Of a DNA stretch of 64,000 nt, positions 20,760 through 32,095 are shown piece after piece; the first letter of the stretch is position 1; the number at the start of each line of letters is the position of its first letter. The stretch is from contig JASDFA010000008.1 in NCBI GenBank assembly GCA_035772735.1, positions 4,694,501 to 4,758,500 on the forward strand, read 5' to 3'. Below the pieces are notes generated by a model, which saw only the letters and a program-made list of their open reading frames with translations, did not search any database and was not told the origin of the DNA. The translations under genes and the position numbers were made by a program. The stretch comes from Datura wrightii (taxonomy: Eukaryota > Streptophyta > Magnoliopsida > Solanales > Solanaceae).

Positions 20760-22123
20760 CTACAACCCACTTCGTGTGGTCACTGCATTCACTTGCTTGG
20801 GGTTGAGATCCGTGTCGCTCGGGCGTCCTCCTCTAGGCCTGGTGTTTTGGGCTCCAACAAATTGCCCAAATTGATACCCCAGTGCCTTAGTAGCTAACTG
20901 GTTGTTCTTTACCTCGACTGCCAATTTCACATAGTCAGCCTGCAATTGAGCTTGGTTAGCTATCATTGTCTTGAACATCTCCTCAATGCTGGGTGATGGT
21001 GGTGGAGGAGGTGGATTGTTGTTTCTATATTGTGCCTGATAGTTCTGCTGCCCTCCTTGATTCCTCTGCGCCCCCTGACTCGAACTCTGCCCTTGATGGT
21101 TGTTGCTACCCCAAGAGAAATTCGGGTGATTCCTCCAGTTGGAACTGTAGCTGTTGCCATACTATAGGTGGTTGTTTCTCTGTACATTTCCCACAAAGTT
21201 CACCGAATCAGGATTTTCTCCATAACACTCAGCTGAGTGCTCACTACTCCCGAACACTTCACACCAAATCTGCTGCACTACATTCACTGGGGCTTGAGTC
21301 TGGTTCATTTTCATGTTACTGAAGTGGGTGTTGAGTTGATTCTGTAAAGCAGCTATCTGTGCAGCAATAGCTGTAAAACCATCCACTTCTAGGACTCCTG
21401 CTGCTTTCCTTGTTCCTCCTCTTGATGAATCAGCATTCCACTCTGGATTTCCCTGCGAAATACGATTTAACAAGGTATACATCTCCTCATAAGTTTTCTC
21501 CAATGCTTGTCCCCTAGCTGCTGAGTCTAGCAAGATTTTTGTGTGGGGTTCCAAACCCTCTATAAAAGTGTGCACCAACACATCATTGGATTGGTGATGA
21601 TGAGGACAATCCCGCAACATAGACTTGAATCTCTCCCAAGCCTGATACAGATTCTCTCCCTCTCTCTGTTTAAAACTTAGAATTTGACTTCTAAGTCTTG
21701 CTGTTTTACCGGATGGAAAAAATCGTATCAAGAATTTCCTTGCAAGATCATCCCACGTAGTAATAGAATTAGGTGGCTCAGCTTTCAACCACCTCTTGGC
21801 TTCTCCCAAAAGTGAAAATGGGAACAATGTAAGCCTGACATAATCTGATGACACTCCAGCGGGATGTAAGTGTCACTTATCTCCAAAACATTTTGGAGAT
21901 GTTGTTGTGGATCCTCATGAGGGAGACCTGTGAACTGCCCGCTGGTGTGCAGCAATTGCACCATGTTTTGTTTGAGCTCGAAACTCCCTCCTGGCTCAGG
22001 TTTGCGAATGCTAGATGTGACATTGTTAGCATGTGGGATTGCCACCTCGCGAACCGGCCAAGCTGCCATTTCCTCGGGTACTAATATTGCCCTTTCAATT
22101 GGTGGATTTTGTTGTCGCTCCAT
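20760..22123 (-). pseudogene. Gag of element 3 (frameshifted)
   Basis: Minus strand from 22123: EMAAWPVREVAIPHANN, QLLHTSGQFTGLPHEDPQQHL, then a frameshift around 21850-21790 into the main gag domain (21854-21162: LTLFPFSLLGEAKRWL, WDDLARKFLIRFFPSGKT, DCPHHHQSNDVLVHTFIEGL). This is the Retrotrans_gag fold. A degenerate knuckle (CEVFGSSEHSAEC) precedes SVNFVGNVQRNN. A second frameshift near 21165 leads to the C-terminal region (20978-20760), ending near NPKQVNAVTTRSG. It aligns along its whole length with the gag of element 2. Capsid function is known for the family; this copy is broken. Confidence 0.85.
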
Positions 22124-22339
22124 GATTGTTCGTCTGAGAAACTGCAGCTTTTTCTCTAAAGCTTCTCTCCTTTGACGATGAAATTGTCTTTCAGGCTCTA
22201 AATATGAGTCTACCAGCTCCTTGTCTCTTGCCAGTGTTCAACAGAGATTAGTATCTGCAAAATACAGGCTAAGACCAAGTTGTCAACACTAAGAAGAAAT
22301 AGTAAACTAACACTTAAGAAAAATTTACCAATTGCCAGT

Positions 22340-22357
22340 TCCCTAGCAACAGCGCCA
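22340..22357 (-). other. Primer binding site of element 3 (tRNA-Asp-like, degraded)
   Basis: The minus strand TGGCGCTGTTGCTAGGGA differs at three positions from the perfect site in element 1. It lies 6 nt from the 5' LTR. Confidence 0.75.
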
Positions 22358-22363
22358 AAAACT

Positions 22364-23778
22364 TGTTCGGCTGCTTCAGGGTATATAGCTACACGCAAGT
22401 GCACGTGGTCGAACAAGTAGTAAAGTGGCTTAAGTAAGACAAGTATCGATCCCATAGGGACTGGGCTAGGGTAACAATCTACTCAAGTGTCACTATACTT
22501 TAACTCTAAAAATGCTGACAACAGTGTGAAGAAGAGTTTAATATTTTGGTTTCTAATTTTATGCTAAATCTAAAATGAATATATAATTTGAGTCTGAACT
22601 ATGAATATGAGCATGCTGAGGTTAAATGAACATGTAAAGAAACAAATTATCGATACAATTTGGTTAATCTTTCCTCCGGTTGCTAGTCAAGAATTATTGC
22701 CAATGGATTAAAACTCTCGTATTTAACCCAACTTAAGAATCATGAACCGTCCACCTACATTTCTGTGATAAAATGAAATTCATGTTCTATCCATACAAAA
22801 CCGATTCCTTAATAGACTAATACGACTTTCAGGTATATTTCTATCCTGAAGGTAAATCAATTGTCAATTTTCCCAAACTAAGAAAAGATCATATCCTATC
22901 AATTTACAACTTTTCAATTTCTTGCTCTCTCGAGTGAAACTGGACTTTTTAGATATACATTAACATTGGCCACACATTAATACAGTAAGAACAAGAATCA
23001 ATAGAACAACCATGGAAGAAAAGATGAAAAAACAAATGACCAATAATTACATTGCAATACAATTGTTCTTAACCTCAGCAAGAAGAGGATTTAGCCACTC
23101 ATTTGTGGATTAAACATCGTTAAATGAGTGATAATCATACAAGCAATTGAATTAAAGAAGAAGGAGATAGAGAAAAACCCTGAGATTTTCCCCCTCAACT
23201 GCCTGTAATCCACGTTCTTGCTCCACCAAGTCAGAATAATTAAAAATGAACCTAAGTGTCCTATTTATACTAGTGGGAATTTTTCCCGGCATAACGAGCA
23301 ACGTGTCACGGAGTGCATCGTGGAGCACTGCCTCCGTGACACGCCACTGACGCGGACCCTTACTGGAATTTGGTTGTCCAGGTATTAAGGCCCAACGTGG
23401 CATGGCGTGCAACGCGGGGCTAGGCCAACGTGCCACGGCCCCAACGCGCACCTTCACTGGAATTTGGCAAAAATTCCATATCCAGGCAGAAGGCATCCGC
23501 GATGGCAGCGTGACACGGCTCCATCGCGGAGCCCCTTTAACTTGTGCCTTCAAGTGCTTTTTCCCTTGCTAGCGTCCGAGTCCAACCCCGATATCTCCCA
23601 ACATGCATTTTAGCTTCCCAAAATAATATTTCACCTGCAAAACAACGCTAATCATATTGGTTAGTATAAATTCACATTTTATTATAAATCACATGAGAAT
23701 GTATAAACATCGATAGATAAACAAGGCAAAAATGATACATTTGAGTATCACTTGGGCATATAAATTTGCCCAAGATCA
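22364..23778 (-). repeat. 5' LTR of element 3
   Basis: 1415 bp, tgttcggctgc to aagatca. TATA at 23261-23270. The 42-bp palindrome at 23302-23343 has perfect arms. GC block to about 23535. Terminal inverted repeat CTTGGGCA / TGCCCAAG with 8-nt loop at 23751-23774. Confidence 0.9.
23302..23343 (-). repeat. 42-bp palindromic module (right LTR of element 3)
   Basis: Perfect 12-bp arms with an 18-bp spacer; lies 32 bp from the TATA box, exactly the spacing seen in element 1. Confidence 0.8.
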
Positions 23779-23783
23779 CTGCC

Positions 23784-25507
23784 TCCCCTGGAAAGTGGAA
23801 TCGGACCATCTTGGTCCAACATTCTACATTGGCATAGCATGGAGCTAACGAATCCATACCCATAATGGCGTCAAAATCAACTATTTCTAACTCAACCAAA
23901 TCTACTGTGGTCTGACGGTTAGCAACCTCTACTGTACACCCTCGATAAACCCTTCTGTCTATAATAGAGTCACCGACGGGTGTAGATACTGAAAAGGGTT
24001 GCCGAAGAAATTCTGGTACAATACTGAATTTTCGAGCCACTAATGGGGTAACATAGGACAAGGTAGATCCCGAATCGAGTAATACATAAGCAGGGTGAGA
24101 GCAAATAGTCATCGTACCTGTCACAACATATGGAGACGCTTCTGAATCCTGTCTCCCTGGTAATGCATAGGTACGGCTTGGGCCCATACCTGAATAGAGG
24201 CCCCGATCTGCCACAGCCTCTGCCTGCTGAAATTGAGGGCCTGCGCCCTGCTGGGGCTGCTGGAGCTCGCGACCCTGCTGATGCCTTGTCCTGTCTATCC
24301 CGGTCACCCTGACCCCTGGCTGGACAATCTCTCATCACATGACCCTCCTGTCCACATATATAACACCCCGTGGATCCATATCTGCAAGCTCCAGAGTGGC
24401 GTCGGCTGCAAATAGGGAAAAGTGGTGGTGTATACCTGCTCTGCTCTACTCTCCTCTACTGGGGTGAATCTACTGTTTGAGAACTTCCGTTGGACTCTGA
24501 CTATCCTTGGCGACTGAATCTACCCCTCTGTTGCTGTGATGGAGGCGGGGGTCTAGGTAGTCTATCTGATAATCGTGGCCTCGGCCCTCTCCGAATCTCC
24601 CCCTGTAACTCATCTGACCTGTCCCTGCGACACTGTTCCTGACTTGTTCGTCTGCTATCCTGTTGCCGCTATCTGAGGCCCTCAATAGTCTGAGCAAAAG
24701 CCTGCACTCGAGCAATATCCATATCTTCCCGCAAAGTAGCTGTCATACAGGCCTCAATATACTCTAGGTTCAGCCCCATAATAAACCGGTGGACTCTGGA
24801 TGACATGTTGTCTACAAAGGATGGAGCATGGCGGGCCAAAGAATCGAACTGCAGGGCGTATTCTCGAACACTCATCGCTCCCTGCTCTAGGTGTAAAAAC
24901 TAGTCCATCCGGGCCTGTCGGATCTCTCGTGGTAGATAACAGTCCAGGAAAGCCTCTGAAAAGTTGGACCAGGTCATAGGGGCAACATCTCTCCCTCGAG
25001 ACCTTTCCAAACTCTCATACCACAACAATCAATATCCTGCAGTCGGAACACCGCCAATTCAACCGACTCTGTAGATGTAACATGCATTACCCAGAAGATC
25101 CTCTGCATCTGATCCAGGAAGTCCTGCGAGTCCTCTGTCCGATCCGACCCTGTGAACTGCGGGGGACCTAGTGCCAGGAATTCTCGGACCCTCGAACTAC
25201 CAGGCCCACCTGATAACTCTGCAGCTGTAGGTGGCATTGACTGACGCTGAGTAGCCATCATTTGCGCTAACATAGCTACATCAGTCCTGACCTCCTGGTC
25301 AGATGGTGTAGGTATAGGAACTATTGGAGGTGGTGTTGTCCTGAGTGACTCCTAATGGGGTGGAGACTGCTCAGAAGGTCGGGATGATGCCTCTGTATCG
25401 CCCTCAGATCGGGCTAATTCTAATCGAGACTGGGGCATCCTGCTGGTGCCCTCTCCTACTGCTGTATCCAATCTTCGGCCTGTGATAGGATGTCATTCAT
25501 CTGACAT
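23784..25507 (-). pseudogene. gypsy gag and protease (decayed)
   Basis: Minus strand from an ATG at 25505-25507: N-terminal tail with a stop at codon 5, then gag (25273-24974, REFLALGPPQFTGSD; 24875-24669, REYALQFDSLARHAP), a CCHC knuckle CYICGQEGHVMRDC near 24330-24375, and protease with active site LLDSGSTLSYVTP near 24020-24075, then VDFDAIMGMD. Frameshifts lie between 24974 and 24875 and near 24470-24340. The protease end joins in frame to 17074 across nested element 3. Confidence 0.88.
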
Positions 25508-25704
25508 TTATTTGTAAACAAAGAGTATGGTAAGCTTTAGGGACTCAACCCTATACTGTACTTCTCTATGGCATGACTGAATGTGAAGAAAGACTAACCA
25601 TCCTATCATGCCTTGCAGCCTCCTGCCTATGGTATGTGGTGCACAATACATCCATAGACAAGACTCTACTTAGCACGGCTTGCAGACTCCCTGGGATACG
25701 ACCT

Positions 25705-25716
25705 GCTCTGATACCA
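25705..25716 (-). other. Primer binding site, tRNA-iMet
   Basis: The minus strand reads TGGTATCAGAGC, the classic initiator-tRNA-Met site, 4 nt from LTR C. Confidence 0.88.
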
Positions 25717-25720
25717 AGTT

Positions 25721-27914
25721 TTTCACGCCCCGCCTTGGGAGGCATGACTGGCACCTGGTGCCCTACTAGGACCTGGACTGCTGGACTACTGAGCCTAAGC
25801 ACTTCTGGTGTCAGGCTGGCTTTAATTCTGGATTTATAAAAACAACGGGCTATATAACGACTGTAAATACAACCTCCGGCCGATAAGGCCTACAGCCACC
25901 TGTAGGAATATAACAACTACCCAGAACAACTGAACATAAGGGAACCTATGCGGGCCGACAAGGCCACCATGCTGACTAGTTATCACTAAAAACTAGAATC
26001 AAGTGCTAAACTGATCTGTGACCGACAAGGTCTCCAATTGACAACTGAACAAGGCCCCACACGACCATCACATGCAAACTAAGAACATACACACGGGCCC
26101 ACACGACCGGTACAACTAACCACAGGGAATATACAATCCGCAAGCCTCTAAGAATAATAAGATGGTCGGGACAAGGTCTCGGCCTACCCATATTGTACAA
26201 CAAAAAGGGAAGTAAACCTTTAGCTATCAAGCTCCAGATGATAGGAGCTGAAGACTCTGTACGCTGGCTAGAACTATGAGGGATCTGCTCCTCGTCTATG
26301 AGTCTGCAGGCAAGTAATGTAGTGCCCCAAAACGGGCGTCAGTATCACTGGTACTAAGTATGCAAAGCAATAACTGAAAATAACTGAAAGCAAATAATAA
26401 TACTGATAGATACTGAAGTAATAGGAGATGGGCTGAGACTGACTGAAAAGAGCGTAACTTTACTGAAGAGAGTAAGAGTCATACCTGATAACATGGCAGT
26501 CTACTTTCTATCTATTAATAACTAACACAACATAGCATACAAGAACCTTACCAGCCCCCATAAGCCGTAAGGTACCAACCAACACACAATCTATATACCC
26601 CTACCCAGGTCTTACCATCCACCTAGTAACTATGAGCATCCAGCCAGCCCCCTGGGTATGCAACTTGGGCTCGCTGGGCCCCTGACTATAGCTGTATCTG
26701 AGTCTGGAGGACTCCTGAAATCTGAAATCTGAAATTTGAAATCTGTACCCCAGGCTCAAGCGCTCGACAGGGGGTGTGGTATAGTGTTGATCAGTCTGCT
26801 ATGGGGAATCTGCATCCCATGTTCGTCCGCTGGCAAACGGCATGCCACTCCGTAGAGCGACGTATCCTCACCCTCTGGCGGGCGAGTCGACACAACTATT
26901 AATCCTGGGGTGGTCAAGAAAGCTCTAAGGGTGCCCAACACAGAACAAATCATGTCTCCACAGATAGCAATAGGCACATGTAATATATATACTGGATCTG
27001 ATAATAGTATTTCTGGAATATTCTGCTGGGACTTATACTGTTTTACTAAATTTCATGCTGACCACTGTATTATATTTCTAACATGCTTACTAATTGTCAT
27101 ACTGAACATAATATACGACTTCTGAAACATTCTACTTAAATTCTCACTATTTTGCTATACTAGAACTACTAGCTTGCCGAAAGAAACTAGCTTTACATAC
27201 CTCAACTGCTGACTTTCTGATTAACTGGCGTAGCTCGGCTAGTATTCAACTATTTCTCCCAACTGTATTCATATTCACAAAAGAATAGAATTAATTCTAC
27301 TATTATTTTGGAAAGAAACCATACTTATGGATATACCTACTGCCTATTCTTCGACTTATTGAAGAACGGCCGGAAACTCATAAGTTTTCGGAAGTCTAGA
27401 AGGGAGAAATACTCACTTTAATGCTGGGAGTATATTAACACTAGTTTGGAGCAATTCCACTTACCTTGGCTCGGTGAGACGATGATTCGTCGGCCGAAAT
27501 TCACGAAACTAACTCCGTAGGAATTCTCCCTACAACTTTATACTTCTCTACCCGAAGTTAATTTGAGTTTGGTCTGCGTTTGACAACATAAACAGAAGGA
27601 AAGTTATGTTGAACTTTGTCCTCCTCTGTTCTCTGGTTGTTCACTGGAAATAAAATGAAAATATAACTTAAAATGAAGTGGAAGGCTAATATACTTGGGC
27701 CCGAACCCCTCCTCTTTAAGTTGCATTTGTAGAATGCGATTTATAAGTCGCATTTGTCGAATGCGATTTATAAGTCGCATTTGCCTTGCGACGCTCCGAC
27801 CTTGCGCTTGTCCGGTCTCTCCCCGGGCCCTTTTCTCGCACGTATGACATTCTAAAACTCTTAACCAACATGCGAATAGGCCAACTAAGTGTCAAGAACT
27901 TACGGGGTGTAACA
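25721..27914 (-). repeat. LTR C of the gypsy composite (5' LTR)
   Basis: Starts tttcacgcccc beside the primer site and ends cggggtgtaaca beside the TTATG duplication. True partner of LTR A. Carries the tcgcatt/aatgcga tandem repeats at 27716-27782 but no GC-rich block. Confidence 0.9.
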
Positions 27915-30203
27915 TTATGTGGACTCGACTGAGAATTTTGTAATACATTCACATAAGGTACGCCATATTCCGGAAACATATGATAATTTGAAGGTCGAAA
28001 TAGGCTCTTGTGTTCCAAGATTTGAGGCAATCAGCTGCAAAGGTTGGACCAAGTCATTGGAGGCATTTGAACATCTAATTTTATTAGCTCCATCCTCCGC
28101 ATTAGTAGTTAAGTTATGTTGGGAAAGTTTAACATTTTCGGAAGGAGGGAGCGTCAACTTCGTCGATGGGCTCTTATTTGTAACTTGATCGTTGACTTCA
28201 TCAAGGGGGAGATGGGGATTCTTCGCCACACTGGGGGGATTCAGGTTTGTAATACAATCTTCAAACATATCATCACCAAATACATCATTGGAAATGCCCC
28301 TAAGACCCAACTAAAAAAGAGAGAAAAAGAATGGGATTAATATCGAGTAAAGAAGCAAGTTTGGTGAAATATTAAAAAAAAATAATTTTTACCTGATGAA
28401 CCAATTCAGTCAATAGCATTCTTTAACTAGCGACACCATCCTCAAAAATTGCGATATCAATACTAATAGAATCCATGACAGCAAACTCAAAATGTTGGTC
28501 GCTTAAATCCTTCGATTTTTTCTTCAAGCGCTTCCAATGTTGTTCTTGACTAACATTGCTCTCATTTGAGATAGAGGCTGCACTAGTGATCCCATACCTA
28601 TTGAGTGAAATAGGTGGTTTGGATGTGCCGCTGCAAAATGGCATAACTCCTAGTGATTTTTCAGCACCTTTACCCGATGAGCTAGAAGGTTTTTTTCTTT
28701 TGTGAGCAACGTCGACCGCCTCAGAAGCCGTTATGGTTTCTGCCTTGGGGGTTAATGAAGAATGCTTAGCTTCTTTGTCAGCTTGTGTATCCTTGCCCTT
28801 TGAAATTTTATACTTGGAAGCAACTTTAATAGTTTGCATAGGATTACTCGGTGTCATCTTGGACTTTGAAAAGTGAGAAAGCTTTCCTTGACCATTTAGC
28901 TGAGGTTGTCCTTCTTTGGTTGACGAGGGAGAATCATCCTTTCTTGAACCTATCAAAATAATGTGGGTGCTTCGTCTAAACATGCTCTTTCTATGGGTAG
29001 GCCACCAGTCCAAATACTCATGAGTCATTAAAGGTCCCTCGTCTGATGGACACATTGGTATGATGAGATTTGACAAGCTTCTAAGACGAACATAAGAATC
29101 CCAAAGCTGCACCAAAGCTAGCAGAGAACCATCATAATGGTGCTCTATGAGAACACCAAGAACATATTGACAAAACCAAAATTGTCGACTAAATGGATGA
29201 GGGTTATAAGGTTCTACAATCAAATCATCGTCATGCCTCAAAGTGACAACTTGAACGGAGACCTATGAAGTAATCACTCCAGGAATTGGATAGTTCGCAT
29301 TTATCGTCAATATGCAACTCTTTTCCTCAGGGCCAAATGATGAAGGTTCTGTATATTCGCTTGTTGAAATAACTTGCGAGCGTCAACAAGGTCAAAATGT
29401 TTTGCCATCTTTTCTCTAGAAATCTGCCACATTTGCACTCCCCGTTGTGGAAAGGTTCATATGGTAATAGGTTTTAAAATATCCACCAATCCATCCATAT
29501 ACATAATGAATGAGAAGGAGTACCTTGCAGGATCCCAAGTTTGTAGAGGTGGAGATCTCCCTAAGGCCGCGATAGATGCTTACAAGGACCGAAACTGCCA
29601 AAGAAAAATTTTCTCCATGAGCCATCAAGCTTGCAAATTTGAAGACTCTAGTACGAACACAATCAACCTTCTTATTGGGAAGCACAAATTTATAGAGCCA
29701 ACATGCAAGAAAAGCAGTCAAATAAGTCTCATCTCTTAGTGATTCTTCAACGCCTAGCTGGACGAAAGGGGTATTCTCCTCTTTAGTTCGTGGTAAAAAA
29801 CTCATGTCAATATTCCCTGAAGGGTCATGATTCATCCTTGATTTTGTCCGATTCATATACAACTTTTGTGAAGGTTCAATATATTTTTTCGGTCCTAGAA
29901 ATCAGAACTTGGTCCAATCACGAAAGGAGACTTCATCGATGACACCTTTTGTAAGTCGGTAGAATGCCAAAAAACAAGTATGAGCAACTTTTAGGGAGGA
30001 AAGGTTTCCCTTGGTCGTATACATGCGTCAATTCCTTATCTGAGGGAACAACTTCATCATAAAAAGTCCCATTAACAGGAAGGCCTCCGATGGTTCTTAA
30101 GTCCCATAAAGATATGGACAACTCTCCAATGAAAGTAGAAACTGTTTTGGTAGATGGACACCAATTTTTACGAAGGCCTGTAGCACATTCTCATTATGGT
30201 CAT
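27915..30203 (-). pseudogene. PMD gene, piece 2: main plant mobile domain and linker
   Basis: Minus strand from 30203: residues resembling the PMD core (ISLWDLRTIGGLPVNGTFYD near 30117-30058, SCSYLFF, then 29862-29416 with RTKEENTPFVQLGVEESLRD, FLACWLYKFVLPNKKVD and FKFASLMAHGENFSLAVSVL), the RQFWFCQYVLGVLIEH block (29200-29100), a Ser/Lys-rich linker (about 28970-28500), an intron at 28392-28311, and a downstream exon (LGLRGISNDVFGDD, 28310-27915). PF10536-type PMD proteins are plant-specific and some act in silencing and development; others travel with transposons. Frameshifts near 30180 and 29960, and stops near 29405, 29380, 29265, 28426 and at the TTATG site, show it is dead. Confidence 0.82.
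28311..28392 (-). other. Intron of the PMD pseudogene
   Basis: On the minus strand the boundary CAG|GTAAAAA, an AT-rich 82-bp body and the end TTTTTTAG|TTGGG fit a plant intron. Joining gives TELVHQ then LGLRGIS in frame. Confidence 0.7.
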
Positions 30204-31802
30204 TGATCTTGGGCATAATTGCGTGCCCAAGTGCTATTTTATAACTTAGTTTAGTCGTGTTTGTCTATTTATGCATTTAATTTCTCATGTGATTTTATGT
30301 AAATTTGGATATATACTAACCAACATGATTAGTCCTTGTTTTTGTAGGTTAAAAATGCATTTGAGGGACTAAATAATGATGGGTGAAGTGGAGGAATGGA
30401 ATAGGAAGCAAATTGCAAAAGTCGGCAAGGAACCATGCCTTGGCAAGGATGGCCGCGCCAGGCAGCTTGCCACGCTGTGCGTGTGCCGCGCCCAACACTG
30501 TGCCACGCCAATGCCCGGTGCGAGAACAATGTAGCAAACAGGCTGTCTGCGCGCCAGCGCCATGTCACGCAAGGCACATCTGCGCGCCAAGGGCGTGTCA
30601 TGCAAGCCATCGCGCCGCACAGGCAGCGTGCCACGCCGGCCATCACGGAAAGCTTCAGCCGAATGTCATTTTTAGGTGTTTTCCAGTGTGCATTCGCGAT
30701 ATCTCCGTGTCACGGAAGTAATTGGCGTGTCCACCTCCGTGCCACGGAGCCATTCCATGACGGGCAAAAATTATACATTCCCTATTTACTATAAATTGAA
30801 CCCTTAGCTTCTAAAATCATTTTGTCACGAAATATTTTCTGAAAACCGTAAAGAAGCAAAGGGAGAAGTGAAGCACTCACCTAGGGTTCACCAAATTTAC
30901 CTTCTCTTTTATCTATTCTTGTAAGTACATTACCTTAATGATGTTTTTGAGTATTTATACGAACATGAGTGGCTAAAACCCTTCCTCTAGGGTTGAGGCC
31001 ACGTGATATGATTGTACTTGCATGAATTCGATTTGGTTTGAGTTGTTAATTGTTGGTTTGTCTTATATACTACATTATGGTTGTTTTTATGCTTGATTAC
31101 CATGAAAACAAATGCGTTAAGCTTAGGTAAATTTTTGAAAGAGCAACCCTAGGCAAGAACAAGAGAATGTAGGGAGCAAGTTCTTATCTTTCGATATGAT
31201 TCGCGGTTAGGATAATTATATCTAATTTTCCTTGCTTGGTTGATAAAACGGGATGACAACAAGACACCGGTTTAGAATTGTCACTCCACCACTCGTAGAA
31301 GTAGTTGTGAATCTAAGTTGAATTAAATGATTAGAGGTACAAAAGTCCATAATCAAGAGCATAAACCCCGTAAACCACATCCATGTAGTTGAATTGCCCA
31401 CGAACTAGGATATCACATCCCGGCTCAACGATGTAGTTGTGAGGCTAGTTTGTCGTGTTTAGAGGCTCGAGAGACCATGAACATCACAATTTCAACTATG
31501 TGAGATAACAATTGATAATTTCATACTTGAACCATTACAGAGTGTAGCATTGCATGATTATCCGGCCTTAGCTCTAGTTGCTTCTTATATTGTTTCAGAT
31601 TATTTCTGTGACCACCCCTAGATTTAATTATAATATAACGAAAACTTCTATAATCAACACTTGTGAGGGTTAATATCACACTTGAACTTGATAATTTTCT
31701 GAATTGGTCCAGTCCCTGTGGGTTCGACATCTGGCTCCTAAAAAGGGCCACTATATTACTTGTACGACCGCGTACGCTTGCGAGTGCGCTGGAGCACAAA
31801 TA
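30204..31802 (+). repeat. 5' LTR of element 2
   Basis: Begins tgatcttgggca with an inverted repeat at 30208-30231 (CTTGGGCA / TGCCCAAG, 8-nt loop). GC-rich block 30418-30770, then TATA CTATAAATTG at 30789-30798. Ends ...gagcacaaata. Confidence 0.92.
30418..30798 (+). promoter_or_regulatory. U3 promoter of element 2: GC-rich block and TATA box
   Basis: GC-rich repeats with cgtgtcacgcaagg-, gccatcgcgccgc-, cgtgccacgcc- and ctccgtgtcacgga-type units precede the TATA box. The palindrome CTCCGTGCCACGGAG lies near 30735-30750. It is related to the 42-bp module but rearranged. A second copy is at 36550-36934 in the 3' LTR. Confidence 0.6.
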
Positions 31803-31808
31803 AGTTTT

Positions 31809-31826
31809 TGGCGCCGTTGCCAGGGA
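31809..31826 (+). other. Primer binding site, tRNA-Asp
   Basis: TGGCGCCGTTGCCAGGGA, one mismatch to the element 1 site, 6 nt after the 5' LTR. Confidence 0.85.
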
Positions 31827-32095
31827 ACTGGCGAAGTTTAGCAAATTTTTCTATTTTTGTGTGATTTTTAATTTCCTTTAGTGTTGAGAAACTTGGTCTT
31901 TGTCTGACATATTGCAGGTGACAGGTTGTCCTTGAAAAGCTGGCAAGGAATAGAGAGCTAGTGGAACCGTTGCTTGAACCAGAGCATCAAATTCATTTAT
32001 GCAGGAGGGAAGCTCTAGAGCATAAGCTAAAGAGACTTTAGGAGAGGTTACAACAACAACCACCGGCAGGACAAGCAAAGTTGTCACCTGATATC

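Larger units (their letters stand above)
17080..23778 (-). mobile_element. Gag-protease-only LTR retrotransposon (element 3), nested in gypsy pol
   Basis: Flanked by CTGCC (17075-17079 and 23779-23783). Inserted between the protease and RT parts of the gypsy polyprotein; the host frame rejoins across the site (FPGEA then ARE, stop, KGSTAMQ). Minus-strand order: 5' LTR (22364-23778), tRNA-Asp-like primer site (22340-22357), gag (22123-20760), protease (about 20420-19929), two-hairpin RNA motif (19825-19779), GC-rich palindromes (19525-19195), noncoding sequence, 3' LTR (18459-17080). There is no RT or integrase. About 40 bp of the 3' LTR terminus and the polypurine tract are not recognisable, so the internal/3' LTR junction has a deletion. 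Confidence 0.9.
9601..27914 (-). mobile_element. Composite Ty3/gypsy (Tekay/Del-like chromovirus) with three LTRs
   Basis: Flanked by TTATG (9596-9600 and 27915-27919). Minus-strand order: 5' LTR C (25721-27914), tRNA-iMet primer site (25705-25716), gag-protease (25507-23784), nested element 3 (23778-17080), RT-RNase H-integrase-chromodomain (17074-14038), polypurine tract (13781-13769), LTR B (13768-11323), GGA, LTR A (11319-9601). LTRs A and C share variants that B lacks (start tttcacgcccc, a cttctggtgtcagg segment, and a gggctgagactgac-type segment), so A and C are the real pair and B is an extra, more distant sibling. Coding regions carry several stops and frameshifts. It interrupts the PMD pseudogene. 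Confidence 0.88.

Noticed and set aside
18460..23778. Possible autonomous Athila-like element with pol
   Set aside because: No reverse transcriptase, RNase H or integrase motif appears in any frame between the LTRs.
30329..30794. Several 60-120 residue frames on both strands, repeated at 36464-36821
   Set aside because: Same situation in the GC-rich U3 of element 2; the duplication is the LTR pair, not a gene family.
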